From the NCBI GenBank assembly GCA_022494885.1, contig JAGVSM010003947.1, forward strand, positions 24,814-88,813: a DNA stretch of 64,000 nucleotides. The letters run 5' to 3'. A model generated the notes under the pieces. The model did no database searches, was not told where the DNA came from, and saw only the letters and a program-made list of their open reading frames with translations. The position numbers were made by a program, and so were the translations under genes. Below are positions 1-11,028 of this stretch, piece after piece. Source of the DNA: Micrasema longulum (taxonomy: Eukaryota > Arthropoda > Insecta > Trichoptera > Brachycentridae). Positions within the stretch are counted from its first letter, which is position 1; every line of letters begins with the position of its first letter.

Positions 1-179
1 TGCTCTCTCTTGTATAAGGTATATGTATAGATGTGTTGCTGAATAAGCGGACATTCATTCTTCGCGTAGCAAGGATAAATATTTTTTGAATAAACATTTA
101 GCATAGTCATACAAAGTTTACTTTCTAAGTCGGGTGTGAAAATGTCCATTTAAAGATTACAAAAAATACGAATTCATCA

Positions 180-400
180 CTCAAAAAAATAAGAAAGATA
201 TATCAAGTCTTGTGTCCTATGTCGACTTGTGTGACATCACAGCCACACAAGAGTCAATAAAGCGCGCCCAGCGCTTGGCAGCTTTATTCCCTCGGTTGAA
301 AGCGAACATAAGGAGATGTCAAAAATGCTCACTTTCGTCTATTTGACATTATGTTTTGAAGGTTTGTAATCAAATAAAATAATATGTTGATATTATTATG
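180..400. repeat. Dispersed repeat, two segments also found elsewhere in the window
   Basis: The first part (about 180-262, with TATGTCGACT and CCACACAAGAGT) recurs in diverged form at 9546-9606. The second part (about 275-400, with GCAGCTTTATTCC and CAATAAAATAATATG-like words) recurs at 20905-20995. No open frame or terminal repeat is visible, so the class is unknown. Confidence 0.55.
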
Positions 401-407
401 TTTTTAT

Positions 408-900
408 AAACAGCTCCATCGGAAGTTAAATCCAGTCCTTGTCTCCAAATATTTGGACAAAATTAAAATATTGTTGATAAATCCACCCGGTCCATGAAAA
501 AGTAAAGAAATTGAAAAAAATAATTTTTTAGGCGTTGCCTAGTACGTAGGTGATATTTTGTAATCTATTAAAGAAGGTTAACATGAACAAAAAATAAAAA
601 GGGAAAAATAATGAAACCCACTAAACTGTGAAACCGGCTTGTCATATAATTCAATTAGATTAATTTCACCTGGATAAATAAAGGTTTCAGATCTTTAACT
701 TCGCAAACATCAACTGATGAAAGGATTGAAGGAATATAGATGTTTAAATATGGACAGAATGGTGAATGGTTCACAGTGTGTAAAGTGGCCACTTAAATCA
801 GCCAATGACAGGTCTTAAGCCCTGTAGATGCCTAGACTTTTACATTACGTTCTCTAAAATGTTCTTTATCTCTGTTGTAATATGTTATTATGTATAACGT
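408..900 (-). repeat. REP390 repeat, locus 1
   Basis: This is a degenerate copy of the 390-bp repeat defined at 45868. It reads in the reverse orientation: an end fragment (ATTTGGACAAA at about 450) is joined directly to the start of another unit (GGCGTTGCCTAG at 531, AAAGGTTTCAG at 680, GTGTAAAGTGGCCACTT at 778). It ends near TGTTGTAATATGTTA. The end-to-start junction near 470-500 shows that units can lie head to tail. Confidence 0.8.
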
Positions 901-967
901 AAAAGTTAACACAATATCTTGTATTGCAGAACATTTTCTTTCGAACGCCGAGTAACTTTTACCATTT

Positions 968-1490
968 TAACAAATTACAACAGGGATGGAGAATAACTTA
1001 AATAAGGGAATATGGAAGTCTAGGCATTTACAGAGCTTATGACCTGTCATTGGCTGGTTTAAGTGACCACATAACACACTGTGAACCATTCACCATTTTT
1101 TAAAGTTGGTCCAAAAAGAAGTTTAAAAATTGAAAATGTGTTTTCAGGCGTTGCCTAGTATGTGAAATAATTCAGTCAGATTAATCTCTTCACAATAATA
1201 AAGGTTTCAGCTCTTTAACTTCACTTAAACCAACAAATAGAAGAATTGATGAAATATGGATGTTCAAACATAGGCAAAATGGTGAATGTTACACAGTGTG
1301 TAAAGTGGCCACTTAAACTAGCCAATGACAGGTCAAAAGCCCTGTAAATGCCTAGACTTCCATATTCCCTTATTTAAGGTATTCTCCATCCCTGTTGTAA
1401 TTTGTCAATCTTGATGACTCCTGAGGGGGTGAAATCCAGTCTTTTGTCTGCAAACAATTGGACAAACTCAAATATTGTAATTTTACCATT
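968..1490. repeat. REP390 repeat, locus 2, foldback arrangement
   Basis: A forward partial unit (968-1100, from CAAATTACAACAGGGATGG to CACTGTGAACC) is followed by a reverse unit (1102-1487, ending in GACAAACTCAAATATTG). The first 130 bp and bases 1265-1410 are inverted copies of each other, so a single strand could form a long hairpin. Confidence 0.85.
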
Positions 1491-2095
1491 TTGTTTTAAT
1501 TTTTGTAGTCATTTTCAAATTTGTAAAAAAACACACACAACTTATGTTAACAACTTATAGTTTGTAAAGAAATGATCGATCATTATGATTTTCTCCAGAC
1601 CTGGAGGCGTGTTTTTAAAAATTTTGCTAAAATTTTCCTTTCTGATTTACCCTTTACGACTACTCAGAAAACATCTACGAATCTGAATTTTTATTTTATC
1701 ATCACGATTTTGAAATTTTATTTGAATTTTTTTTGCCACTTAATCCGAACCAGTGAAGATTTAAAGTGCGATGTCTAGCATTGTAAAAAAGTTATCAAGT
1801 AACGTATTCGGATAGGAACGATCAGGGAATTCTGATATTCCTCGAGGCCTCATAACCCGAGACTTAGTAGTAATACTATGTATAGAAAATAGAGTAACAC
1901 AATCACGTACGGCGCGTTAGAAGGTTCACTGTGTCCATTCAACACGTTAGTTCCTAGAGAGAAAAATACACATTTTTTTGAAGACTCAGCGTTGTTTTTT
2001 CGAGACACATCAACAAAATCAAGAGAATTTTAAAAATGATTTTTTTTCACTTCAAATGTTTTATTTATTTATTTATTTTTTTTATATTTTTTTTT
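1491..2095. other. No recognisable feature
   Basis: AT-rich sequence with short open frames only. No repeat shared with the rest of the window was found. A T-rich tract at 2060-2099 adjoins the next SINE and is probably its 3' tail. Confidence 0.5.
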
Positions 2096-2266
2096 TCATT
2101 TTTGCACCACAACATGCCAGGAGGCCCAATTACAGCGGTGAATTACATCACAGAACACCCAGGCTTGAGAAAAATCACATTTAATTTTTGCGTTCTCACC
2201 GGGAATCGAACCCGGAACCTTCCGTCTGTGAGTCAAGCGTCTTGACCACTACACCACGGAGGCCGC
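2060..2266 (-). mobile_element. SINE-1, tRNA-derived, reverse strand
   Basis: On the reverse strand the head reads GGCCTCCGTGGTGTAGTGG (pol III A-box region), then GGTTCCGGGTTCGATTCCC (B box). A body of about 90 bp follows, ending in CATGTTGTGGTGCAAAA and an A-rich tail (T-rich on the plus strand). Other copies lie at 9085, 38342 and 46930. The tRNA-like head is embedded in a longer repeated body without a separate acceptor stem, so this is a SINE and not a tRNA gene. Confidence 0.85.
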
Positions 2267-2393
2267 CAACAACAACAAAGTGATAGATCTCCAAACTCCA
2301 AACGCCCAGCCTTCATACAGGTTGGGGGGGGGATATAATTCCTCTCTCCAACTCAGGGTTAAAACCTAAAAATATATCAAATATTTTTCAAAA

Positions 2394-2900
2394 AACCATT
2401 AAGTTATTTAAATTTATTTCAACAGAGAGGGAAAACATTTTTGAGAAGGAAATATGGAAGTCTTGGCATTTACAGGGCTAATGACCTGTCATTGGCTGGT
2501 TTAATTGGCCACTTTACACACTGTGTAACATTCACCATTCTGCCCATGTTTGAACATCCACATTTCCTCAACTCTTCCATCGGTTGACTTTTGTGAAGTA
2601 AAAGAGCTGAAACCTTTATCACGTAGGTGTGATTCATCCGGCTGAACCAAATCACCTACTAGGCAACGCCTGAAAACAACTTTCCAATTTTTATACTTCT
2701 TCTTTTACCAGGTAGTAATTAAACAATGTTTGATTATGTCCAAATGCTTGCAGACTGGCTGGATCCCTGTAAATGCCTAGACTTCCATATTCCCTTCTCA
2801 AAAATGTTTTCCCTCTCTGTTGAAATAAATTTAAATATGAACAACTCCCTAGGGAGGAAATCCAGCCAGTCTGCAAGCATTTGGACATAATCAAACATCA
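2394..2900. repeat. REP390 repeat, locus 3
   Basis: A nearly complete forward unit (2400-2735: ATTTCAACAGAGAGG, GGCATTTACAGGG, GAACATCCACATTTCC, ACTAGGCAACGCCTG, CTTTTACCAGGTAG) leads into the start of a second forward unit (AATGCTTGCAGACTGGCTGG, 2743-2762). That unit is cut at 2763 and joined to the reversed end of another (2764-2900). The small open frames here on both strands come from the repeat. Confidence 0.9.
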
Positions 2901-3535
2901 TTAAGTTATTGTTTATAAGTAGTTAAATGTCAACATATATTCAAAACACACGGTGAAAAATGAAAAATTTTGACTGTATTGCATTGTGTAAAACTAATTT
3001 TAATTATGGACGCTTTATTCTAAATTAAAAACTCTGAAAAATAGTAATGTTTAAAACTAATTTTATGACTGTGCTTCTATTGTTATAGAATCATAAAAAT
3101 TTAGAAAAGTGTAAGAATCTATTTATTTGTGACGTAAAAGTGCCTTGATTTAACTTTCTAAAACACTACCCGTCATAGTAAATTATTATTAAATTACAGT
3201 GCCATATAGAGAACAGAATTATGTAAAGAGAAAACACGTTTGTTCATAAATACGTTACATACAAAATGATAACAATTATCAAACCTTATTCAAACGTTAG
3301 ACAAAAGTGTAAAAATACATTCAGAAATTATGAGCGCGATTATTTAGTCCTTTATTCCATCGGACACAAAGCCGATGCAACAAATTAATTTAAGTAAATT
3401 ATCCACAATAAAAATAATTATGTCCATAATTTTTTCTTGAGTCCAATAGAAAGATATTTTTTGCCAACGCGCTTCAGTCTATTGTTTCTTATTTAATTAT
3501 TTATGCTTTACTTCCCCATTTTGGTTCAATGTTGA
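2901..3535. other. No recognisable feature
   Basis: AT-rich spacer with no shared repeat and no coding-like frame. Confidence 0.45.
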
Positions 3536-3539
3536 TACT

Positions 3540-4500
3540 TTTTCTTCTACTCCGATACTATTCTCCATGCCGTAGACGAGCACAAGCCTCTAGTCTGTCG
3601 TTTCCTTTTTGATTCAGTCGGCAATACTTCTCCAGTTATCTTTAGACTAGATTCGGCTAGGCAAATGACTGCAGTCACTAAAGAGCCTGACGCAGTTTTG
3701 GTCTGGACCATCTAGCGTGATGCTGCTTTTCCCCTCTATTTTCTTCATTTCTTGCAGCAGACAAGCACAGCCTCTCCAAACTGTCGATACATATATAACT
3801 CTATCAACAATACTCCTTCAGTTGTCTCTTGAATTGGCTAGGTGAATGGCTATGGTCACTGAAGTTTATTTTGCAGTCCTCATCTGTTTTAATATTTTAA
3901 TATCTATCCTATCCTCTAGTCTTTTTTTCCCTACCATGCCACCTATCATAAACCTCTACAGGCTGCAATTTCGTCTCCAACTCTATCAGAAATATGACTC
4001 TTGTAGGTTTTTAGCTGCAGTCACTGAAGAACATGCGGCAGTTCTAATTTGTTACGTCCAACGTGTTCCTGCTTGTCCTCACTTTTTTCTTTTCCCTACA
4101 TTGCCACTCGCACAAACCTTTTCTGGCTGACATCTTACCCAGCTTTGCCAAAATAACTCATATAATTGTTCTTTGACTAGATTTGGCTAGGCGGTTGGCA
4201 GCATTCACTGGAAAACCCATTGCAGTCCTATCAATCTAAGATGTGGTGTTCTTTTCTTCTATTTTCTTTTATTCCGCTAGCCAAAACAGGCCTCTTTAGA
4301 CTGTAATTCTTTCTCCACCTGTTTTTTCTGTACTCTTCCAGTTATTTCTCGACTGGACTCGACTAGGTGGATAGAAGTAGTCATTAAATAGCCTGTCGCC
4401 GACTTGATCTGTGTGATCCAGCATGTTGGTGATCTTCCTCTATCTGTTATTTTCCCCAAGTCTCGCCGCGGAACAGTTCAAGCACGTTTAGATTGTTGTT
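3540..4500 (-). mobile_element. Diverged tandem array derived from a LINE C-terminal/3' module
   Basis: About five diverged units repeat with a spacing of roughly 164-185 bp. Anchor words are the TCACT(G/A)(A/G)A-like motif at about 3697, 3857, 4021, 4206 and 4381, each preceded by a (G)GCTAGG-like word. On the reverse strand the best-preserved unit (4277-4459) encodes a typical non-LTR retrotransposon C-terminus, with RGRSPTCWITQIKSATG followed by an AIHL-like word (SIHLVESS) and a basic tail. The array is therefore best read as repeated duplication of the last 60 or so codons of a LINE. Stops break every unit. Confidence 0.6.
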
Positions 4501-4619
4501 CCAACTTTGACCGCTATACACTCTCTCTTCTTTGTTGCACGTTTAAAAATTTGATTGAAATAAATTTCCGGTGAATGTTTAACATTGCTTTATTATGGAT
4601 TTGAAATAAAATTTTAAAA

Positions 4620-4700
4620 AAACGGTGCTATGAGAAATCGGATAGGAAAAATGTTTTTTTAAACGTGGTAAAAATAAAAGCATTCAAATCAAAGAAAAAA
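4620..4700 (+). repeat. REP-G fragment
   Basis: The words GAAATCGGATA, AAAAATGTTTTTTT and GTGGTAAAAATAAAAGCATT match the start of the longer repeat at 8815 and 53095. The rest of the element is absent or unrecognisable. Confidence 0.5.
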
Positions 4701-5371
4701 TACAATAATTAAAATGGTTTAAACCAAAATAAACAGCTTTGCAAGGTCGCCACCATGGTGACTACGTGTTCGCAATAGCCAATAAATTACAGCGTTGTTT
4801 TGTTGTTGTGGCAACTATGGGTGATCAAGATTGATGAATGCAACCAAGTTGTCATGGTTTCGATGGTTGGGGTACAAATTATAATTTTAAAGAGTTCAAC
4901 TTTTGATTTTCAGTACAAACTTTTTTCAGGGATTAAATGTGTTACCCCTTTTATAATACTTTGCAATGGAGTCTACACTTGAAGTTTCAAACAAACCGCA
5001 TTTGGTAAATCGCTTATTATCCCAACTTCAAAGAGAACAGTCTTGTTGCCGATCGAACATTTCAAACATTTCGAGATATCCATTTAATTGTACAATGCCA
5101 ATAATGGAACTATACTTGATATTCAATAGTACCTATTGAGGATTTGCAATGTCCAAAGTTTTGAGAGGTTCAGTAGAATTAATGTAATAATTTTATTAAT
5201 CACAAATGATAAGCATATCTTTTAACCACAGACGTATAAATTTATAGATGGTTTTATGAATTTAGAATTTATAATTGGGGACTTATGAATTCATAACTGC
5301 GAAATATTGTAATATTTTTCCTTTTCGACATCCGCTCCCAAAGAGATTATGTGGACATTAACAAGAGTTTT
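4701..5371. other. No recognisable feature
   Basis: A short open frame at 4800-4982 has no recognisable motif. No repeat family was seen. GCCACCATGG at 4750 looks like a Kozak start but meets a stop after 8 codons. Confidence 0.4.
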
Positions 5372-5906
5372 CAGTAGCTCAATCACAAATAATTATCAAC
5401 GTGCTAATAAGCGACGTGATAACGATTTCTCACCATGGTTGTTTATCGTATTCGCGATCACAATACAACATCCGTGAACACCATATATTAAATGTCAAAA
5501 TATTTACATTTCGCGACGTATAATCCTGCTGCGCAATCAGATATTTGAATTTTTTGAAGAAAAATATTCCAAAAGTGCTATTTATATTTATTTGTTTATA
5601 TTATTGTTGGCAAGCCAAATGTCAAGAAAAACAGTCGTCATAGTAATTGTAATTGAATTTTCACTTTTTCGCATTAGTTTCTCCTTACTATTTTGCAAAT
5701 GCAATTTATTGTATTATTTTTTATAGTAATCGCTGATTTTTCACCAGTAAACTGTATTTACTTACGAGAAAAACAAATAACAAACCGACACGAGCGTCGA
5801 CGTATGACTGCGATAACTTAAGCACGTTCATTATTGTTCATTGTGATCGCTCAAATAAATAGCATGTTTTTAAGCACGTCGATAGTTATTTGTGATTGAG
5901 CTACAG
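5372..5906. mobile_element. MITE-1, copy 1 (non-autonomous DNA transposon)
   Basis: Terminal inverted repeats of about 34 bp bound the element. The left end reads CAGTAGCTCAATCACAAAT and the right end is its complement (ATTTGTGATTGAGCTAC), extending inward to GTGCTTA/TAAGCAC words. The interior (CGTGATAACGATTTCTCACC, TTTCGCGACGTATA, TTGGCAAGCCAAATGTCAAG) is shared along its length with copy 2 at 50974. There is no transposase frame. A clear target duplication is not visible, and the right end abuts a LINE fragment. Confidence 0.85.
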
Positions 5907-6170
5907 GAGACTAGATCGCTAGCTAACACTCTTGCCGCCCCCCACGTCAATTTTACGTCCCTTAGTTTCACCAAATAAAGTCGAAAGATCGTCATCGCAG
6001 GTCTTCCAGGATGGCGGGAGCCCGCAGGTGTGAAGAAGCGGAAGCTTGGGTTAAGGCTCTCATGAGGCATTTGCAGCACATGTCCAAGCCAGCTCCACCG
6101 CCCCACCATCAAAACGTTCACAATGAGAGGCTGCTGCGTCCATTCTCAGACTTCGAAGAATCAAAAACTG
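5907..6170 (-). mobile_element. LINE fragment, RTE-like reverse transcriptase C-terminus
   Basis: A reverse frame (5870-6121) contains WSWLGHVLQMP, PGRPAMT and LTWGAARVLASD in the usual order for the post-RT tail of RTE-type and related non-LTR elements (W-GHV-RM, then GRP, then TW-A--LA-D). The normal GRPR-TW spacing is preserved, but the frame begins inside the domain and runs out into MITE-1. It is thus a 5'-truncated pseudogene. A related fragment lies at 14290. Confidence 0.75.
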
Positions 6171-6280
6171 AGAAATAATTTCACGTTAAGTTTTGTGCTT
6201 ATTTTTTCAGTTCCTTTGATATTTTTTTAATGTTTTAAAATTGATGTAAAATCCCCAAGGATCTTAATAAATAAATAAAT

Positions 6281-6789
6281 TTATTTCTTTTATTTATTTA
6301 TGTAACCAATCTAAGAAACAGTTTAAGATGGGTACATCAAAAGAAGAAAAATACAGCGTGCGTGCATGATGAGACATTTGCTCGTAGAGAAAACCAGTTC
6401 CCCATGTAAAGACGGACGTAGCATTCTATAGCCTATTCTTACGGGGAGAACTGCGTGTTCGTTTATTTATATTTAACAATGAGAGAATTCAGTTCTATGT
6501 GAAACTAGACGCATTTTTTTTTATTATTTACATCCGGTAAAAATTAGAGGGTTTAGTTTTTGGGCGAAATTTCTCGAAAATGTTTGAAAAAATTAATTGA
6601 TTTATTCACCAATTTTGCCTATATTTGAACATTAAAATGGTCACGTAAACCACAATATGACAAAGCATAAGCCGTCAAATGTTCTCTTATCTGTTATAAA
6701 GTAAATAAACACAAATAAAGATTTCAATTTTCAATTAAATTTTACGATTAAAAAAAAAAGTTTTTAAATGTGGTTTTACGATAAAATTT
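6281..6789. other. Mostly featureless; weak REP-G similarity
   Basis: Words at 6535-6595 (GGTAAAAATTAGAGGG, TCTCGAAAATGTTTGAAAAA) resemble the REP-G repeat at 8890-8945. Nothing else is recognisable. Confidence 0.35.
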
Positions 6790-6935
6790 ATTATCCTTGG
6801 CCTGGCACCTGTATCGTAAGATTGATCACCTTAACTCTTTGTAAAATATTATCAATATGTGCATTTAGTATAATATTAAAGTGCCCTATGCACCGCCAGG
6901 GTTATATAAGGATATGATGATGATGTTGGTTTGAG
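6790..6935 (+). mobile_element. SINE-2, 3' part
   Basis: The body words GGCACCTG and AAGATTGATCACCTTA, then GTGCCCTATGCACC and a terminal GATGATGATG run, match the 3' half of the full-length copy at 25802. The tRNA-like head is missing. Confidence 0.75.
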
Positions 6936-7109
6936 TTTGAGTATGTGACTACACTTTGCTTCGTATATGGTTACACTGCTGATTCAACATCAAATAATGC
7001 ATAAAGCTGTTTAAAGAACGGAAAAAAAACTAATACAGTTCAGTAAATTCAACCTAATTAAGAGTTTTCTGTTATTTTGGGGGTTGTAATAATGTTCTAA
7101 ATGAAGAAC

Positions 7110-7560
7110 ATCGTCAACAATATTTGAGTATGTGCTTGCAGACTGGCTAGGTTTCCTCCCTAGGGAGTTATTCATATTTAAATTTATTTCAACAGAAAGG
7201 AAAAAAAAAACATGTTGAGAAGGGAATATGGCAGTCTAGGCATTTACAGGGCTTATGACCTGTCTTGGCTGGTTTAAGTGGCCACTTTACACACGGTGTA
7301 ACATTCACCATTCTGGCCATGTTTGAATATCCACATTTACTCAACTCTTCCATCTGTTGACTTTTGTGAAGTAAAAAGAACTATGAAGTAAAAGAGTTTC
7401 ACAAAAGTCAACAGTTGAGGAATGTGGATTACATGAAATGTCACAGTGTGTAGTAGCCACTTAAACCAGCCAATGACAGCTCACAAGCCCTGTAAATGCC
7501 TAGACTTCCATATTCCTTTCTTTAAAATGTTTTCCCTCTCTGTTGAAATAAATTTGAAAA
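7110..7560. repeat. REP390 repeat, locus 4, near-symmetric foldback
   Basis: A forward unit (7130-7385: GCTTGCAGACTGGCTAGG to CTTTTGTGAAGTAAAAAG) turns at about 7390 into a reverse unit (TTTCACAAAAGTCAACAG to TTTTCCCTCTCTGTTGAAA). This gives inverted arms of about 170 bp. It is the clearest hairpin-forming copy of the family. Confidence 0.9.
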
Positions 7561-8123
7561 TCATCGTGTTTAGTTTCATGTGTTCGTATTTATTTACTGT
7601 AATTTGACGTTCAATGATCAGTTTGACCATATATGAAACAACGTGTAGTCACATTCAATTTTTTTTTTAAAACATAAACAAACCTCTCTAGGGGGTTGAG
7701 ACGATTCAGGATAGCACCCCAGGTTGGGAAAGTGTGCTACAAGGGGAGGGTTTCAACTGTTTAAAACTTCACCCCTATTCCTAGTTGCTAAAGATTTACT
7801 TCACCCTGATTTTGTGGTTGTTACCGGAGAACACAGGGTTCAATTTTGTATACACGTTTGATTATGTATTGTTTAGGCTTTAGTTTATTTTGGTCATTGA
7901 ATTAAACAAAATATGTGAGTGTAGGAAACAAAAGAAAAGAAGCTTTGCCGGCAATTGTAGTAAAAAATTGAAATCTGAAATATTTGAGTGTAGTTGGATT
8001 TGAAACTTACATTTCATGAAAATACTAAGATGGTAACGAAAGATCGCATAAAAAATTTCATGCTTAATTATTTAGAACACAATAATTGAATTAAACATGT
8101 ATTACTGTACCAGCATATTAATT
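7561..8123. other. No recognisable feature
   Basis: Contains a slightly GC-richer patch (7685-7830) with no frame or repeat I can name. Confidence 0.4.
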
Positions 8124-8347
8124 TCTGTACCTCAGAGACAGACGGATGCAAATCCAAACTTTCTCTAAGTGATTTCTACTTATTTGTAGCATTTATTTAT
8201 ATTTTCAGTATCTTCATACATGGGTTCTTTCATAATAAGACTTACATTTCTTCAAAATCAATGGAAATGATCATGAACTGGATACGAAAATCGAAATGTT
8301 ATTTCATCAAATTCTGGATTTGCATCCGTCTGCCTCTGATGTACAGA
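8124..8347. mobile_element. MITE-2, small inverted-repeat element
   Basis: Inverted termini of about 33 bp bound a 224-bp element: left CTGTACCTCAGAGACAGACG then GATGCAAATCCA, right TGGATTTGCATCC then GTCTGCCTCTGATGTACAG. The arms differ at a few positions only. An ATTT directly outside each CTGTAC end may be a 4-bp target duplication. There is no open frame inside. Confidence 0.75.
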
Positions 8348-8509
8348 TTTTATCAAACCAAGAAAAATTAAACAAACTTAACGTATTGTAAAATAAAGTT
8401 TGATTTTTATGCAATTTTTATTTTTTTATTTATATATACGCTTAACGGGCATTTTTATGGACACATTTATACATAGAAAATTATTATAAAAAAAGTAGAA
8501 AGACTCAAT

Positions 8510-8790
8510 GGTTTATAGAAGACTTTGTGGGAGTGGAAGCGGGAGAAAGGTGTTTATAATTGGATTAAATTCAGTGATCGTTTGAAAGTAGACAACTTGC
8601 TGTCGAAGAAATCAAGACTGATATGTGTGTTGGTAGACCTAATTATTCTGGGCATAGGGGAATGAAAACCATAGTTGATTCTATGGTTATCGGTATGAAA
8701 GAGATTTTTGTCTGAGGTTTCTAGTTGGGATATTTAATTTTATTGGGCTCAGTAGTTCAGGAGCATCAAAGAGTGAGTTGAGAATTTTAA
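8510..8790 (-). mobile_element. LINE C-terminal fragment, reverse strand
   Basis: The reverse strand encodes a broken version of the same C-terminus seen on the plus strand at 63715-64000: SLFDAPELLSPIKLNIPTRN, then a degenerate FSFPYAQN region, then LPLPLPQSL. Shared words such as GGAAGCGGGAGAAAG link the two copies. Stops and a frameshift interrupt it. Confidence 0.65.
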
Positions 8791-8814
8791 GTGTTAAGAA
8801 TTATCTTGAAAAAA

Positions 8815-9420
8815 AAACAGTTGCACATGGGTTAGTGAAAAATTTCAGCCCTACGGGAAATCGGATACAAAAAATGCTTTCGTGCGTGTGGTAAAAATTA
8901 GGGTAAATTGTACGGCAAAGTTTCTTGAAAATGTACGAAAAATAAAAATATATATTTGAATAAAAACGAACTACTTTGAATAAAGTCACTGGTTCATATT
9001 ATCCAACCAATGATAAGAGAGCTGTGAAAGATATCCGGTTTGCTCACCGTAAACGGACGAATCGGTAGAACTGACAAATAATTATTTGTTTGCACCACGA
9101 CAGGCCAAGACGCCCAATTACAGTAGTGAGTTGCATCACAGAACACCCAGGCTTCAGAAAAATCACATTTAATTTTTGTGTTCTGACCGGAAATCGAACC
9201 CGGAACCTTTCGTGTGTGAGTCAAACGTCTTGACCACTACGCCGGAAGAGAATCTCTGACATCACAGGCGGAGTTATTTCAAAAACACAAATCTTCAAAA
9301 AATCATAGCGCTCATAATACAGCACCCATAAATTGAAAAATATAAATTATCTTAGTTTTATTGTCTATTAACAAATAAAAAAAATAAAGAAAACCACTGA
9401 ACTTCCTCATTAAATCTAAA
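8815..9420 (+). repeat. REP-G repeat, copy 1, split by a SINE-1
   Basis: The first half (CAGCCCTACGGGAAATCGG, AAGTTTCTTGAAAATGTACG, CACTGGTTCAT) and second half (TCTGACATCACAGG, GAAAACCACTGAACTTCCTC) match the copy at 53095-53930. The SINE-1 at 9085-9247 sits between them. TAAATTGT at 8904 corresponds to the site where copy 2 carries a REP390 insertion, so copy 1 preserves the empty site. Confidence 0.75.
9085..9247 (-). mobile_element. SINE-1 copy inserted in REP-G
   Basis: The body from TGCACCACGACAGGCC to GTCTTGACCACTACGCCGGA is present, with the B-box complement GGAAATCGAACCCGGAACC. It interrupts REP-G, so it is younger than that repeat. The head is slightly damaged (GCCGGA where other copies have CCACGGAGGCC). 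Confidence 0.85.
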
Positions 9421-9699
9421 TTAATTTAAAGCGTAAAAGCACTGCTTATTTAAAGGTAATTGACTACATCGGTTAAATTTAGTCACCGTGAAAGAATTTT
9501 AGAAGCTAGGTACTACGTTTGACAATTTGAACACCATCGAAAAAAAAAAGTTTTTTATCGTATGTCGACTAGTGTTACATTACCGCCACACAAGAGTTAA
9601 TAACTTTGTAGGGAGAAAATCCTGCCTGCCTTAAAAAAATTCGGAATACTAAAAACATTGTTGACGTTGCATTTTTATTATAATATTTATTTTACAAAA

Positions 9700-9752
9700 A
9701 CAGTGCTCTATGCATCACTGGATGCGCTTAGAGAAATGATGATGATGAAATA
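9700..9752 (+). mobile_element. SINE-2, 3' terminal stub
   Basis: GTGCTCTATGCATCACTGG and a GATGATGATG tail match only the last 50 bp of SINE-2. Confidence 0.6.
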
Positions 9753-10424
9753 AACCCGTGTTTTGAGGAGACACCGCGATCAGTATTCAAGAACCTGTGA
9801 GAATCCACGAATCATCACGGTATCAATATGTATGTGTTAATTTCGACTCACCGCGCGTAATGAGTTAAACAAAATGAACGCATGATGGTATTAATAAATA
9901 AATTATTCAAACCCAGGTAATGAAGCGGCGTTGCCAACTCGCGAGGAGTGGATACCCATAGGCTGATTGATCCTGGGAATAATTTTCCAAGGAACACATG
10001 GCGTCAACATTTGATACTTTGTTGTAACATGGAGTAAAAGTTTTTCGCAAACTCTCATACCACCCATATTACAAACATAGTATACGGTATAATATCTACC
10101 CGTATTTGTTGATTCTACGCTTTTCTGTTACATTAACTATTTTGTTGGTATAAAGTTTGTAATAAATTAATGAAGTGTTCGAATTAAGAATTTAAATGAA
10201 ATGATGGATTAACATTTCATAAAAACTTTAAGATTATAAACAAAAGATTGTAAAAAAATGAATTTTCGTATTAGAAGATTTGTTCGTATGTATTATGGCA
10301 AATATTATTATTTTCATCATTTTTATTATTTTAATTGATTGAAATAATTACAAAATTGATACGTGTTTTTTAATACATAATACATCTTTTTTATATATTT
10401 TTTTATTGTTGAAGCTGTTACTTT
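9753..10424. other. No recognisable feature
   Basis: A patch at 9910-10010 is GC-richer (GCGGCGTTGCCAACTCGCG) but has no long frame. The remainder is AT-rich. Confidence 0.4.
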
Positions 10425-10480
10425 CCGAAAAAGAGACTAGCTCTTGTGCTTGGAAAGTGGCTTACACTACTTTATTTATT
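10425..10480 (+). repeat. Short dispersed repeat, empty-site partner of 38336
   Basis: AAAAAGAGACTAGCTCTTGTGCTT is the uninterrupted form of the sequence flanking the SINE-1 at 38342-38556, where AGAGACTAACTCT and TCTTGTGCTTATAGAG lie on either side of the insertion. Confidence 0.55.
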
Positions 10481-10969
10481 TATTAATTTGAAGGTAGAAA
10501 AAAAATCCAAGTTATCTAAAATAAAAAGGATTAAAAAAAATAATAATGCAGTAACACTAATTAAAATAGAAAGCTGTTTTTACAACGATTCAAATATTTT
10601 TTTAATATTTTTTTATTGTTTTTTTATTTTTTTATTTAATATAATATAAAGTGACAACATCTCAACAAAAAGCAAAACATAATAAAGCAAAAGTACAGAA
10701 ACAAAAACGAAACGAAATACCACACTAAAAAAGGAAAACAACCTCTTGTGCTTACTGTGGGATTACAAATAAAATTAAATAATAAATTAAACTTCAAATT
10801 TACTTTGAATTTACTAACTTATATATTAGTTATAATAGTTTTTAGTTAAATGGGGGGATTATTGTAATTTTTTATTCCTTTTAAAACAAAACTATTTTGA
10901 CCATGAGTTGTGTGAAATTTAGGATTTTTTATATTGTTTTCGTATCTTAGTGATTTATTCATCTCAAAT

Positions 10970-11028
10970 TTTTGAGACCTCTTGCATGGTAGGCAAATGT
11001 TCTGACCACTACACCACGAGGCCGACAT
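10970..11028 (-). mobile_element. SINE-2, 5' head only
   Basis: The reverse strand reads GGCCTCGTGGTGTAGTGG, then CATTTGCCTACCATGCAAG, the tRNA-like head of SINE-2. The body is missing after the first 55 bp. Confidence 0.65.

Noticed and set aside
620..645. Another GAAACCGGC hammerhead-like site
   Set aside because: GTGAAACCGGCTTGTC lacks any stem II or CTGANGA-like core upstream.
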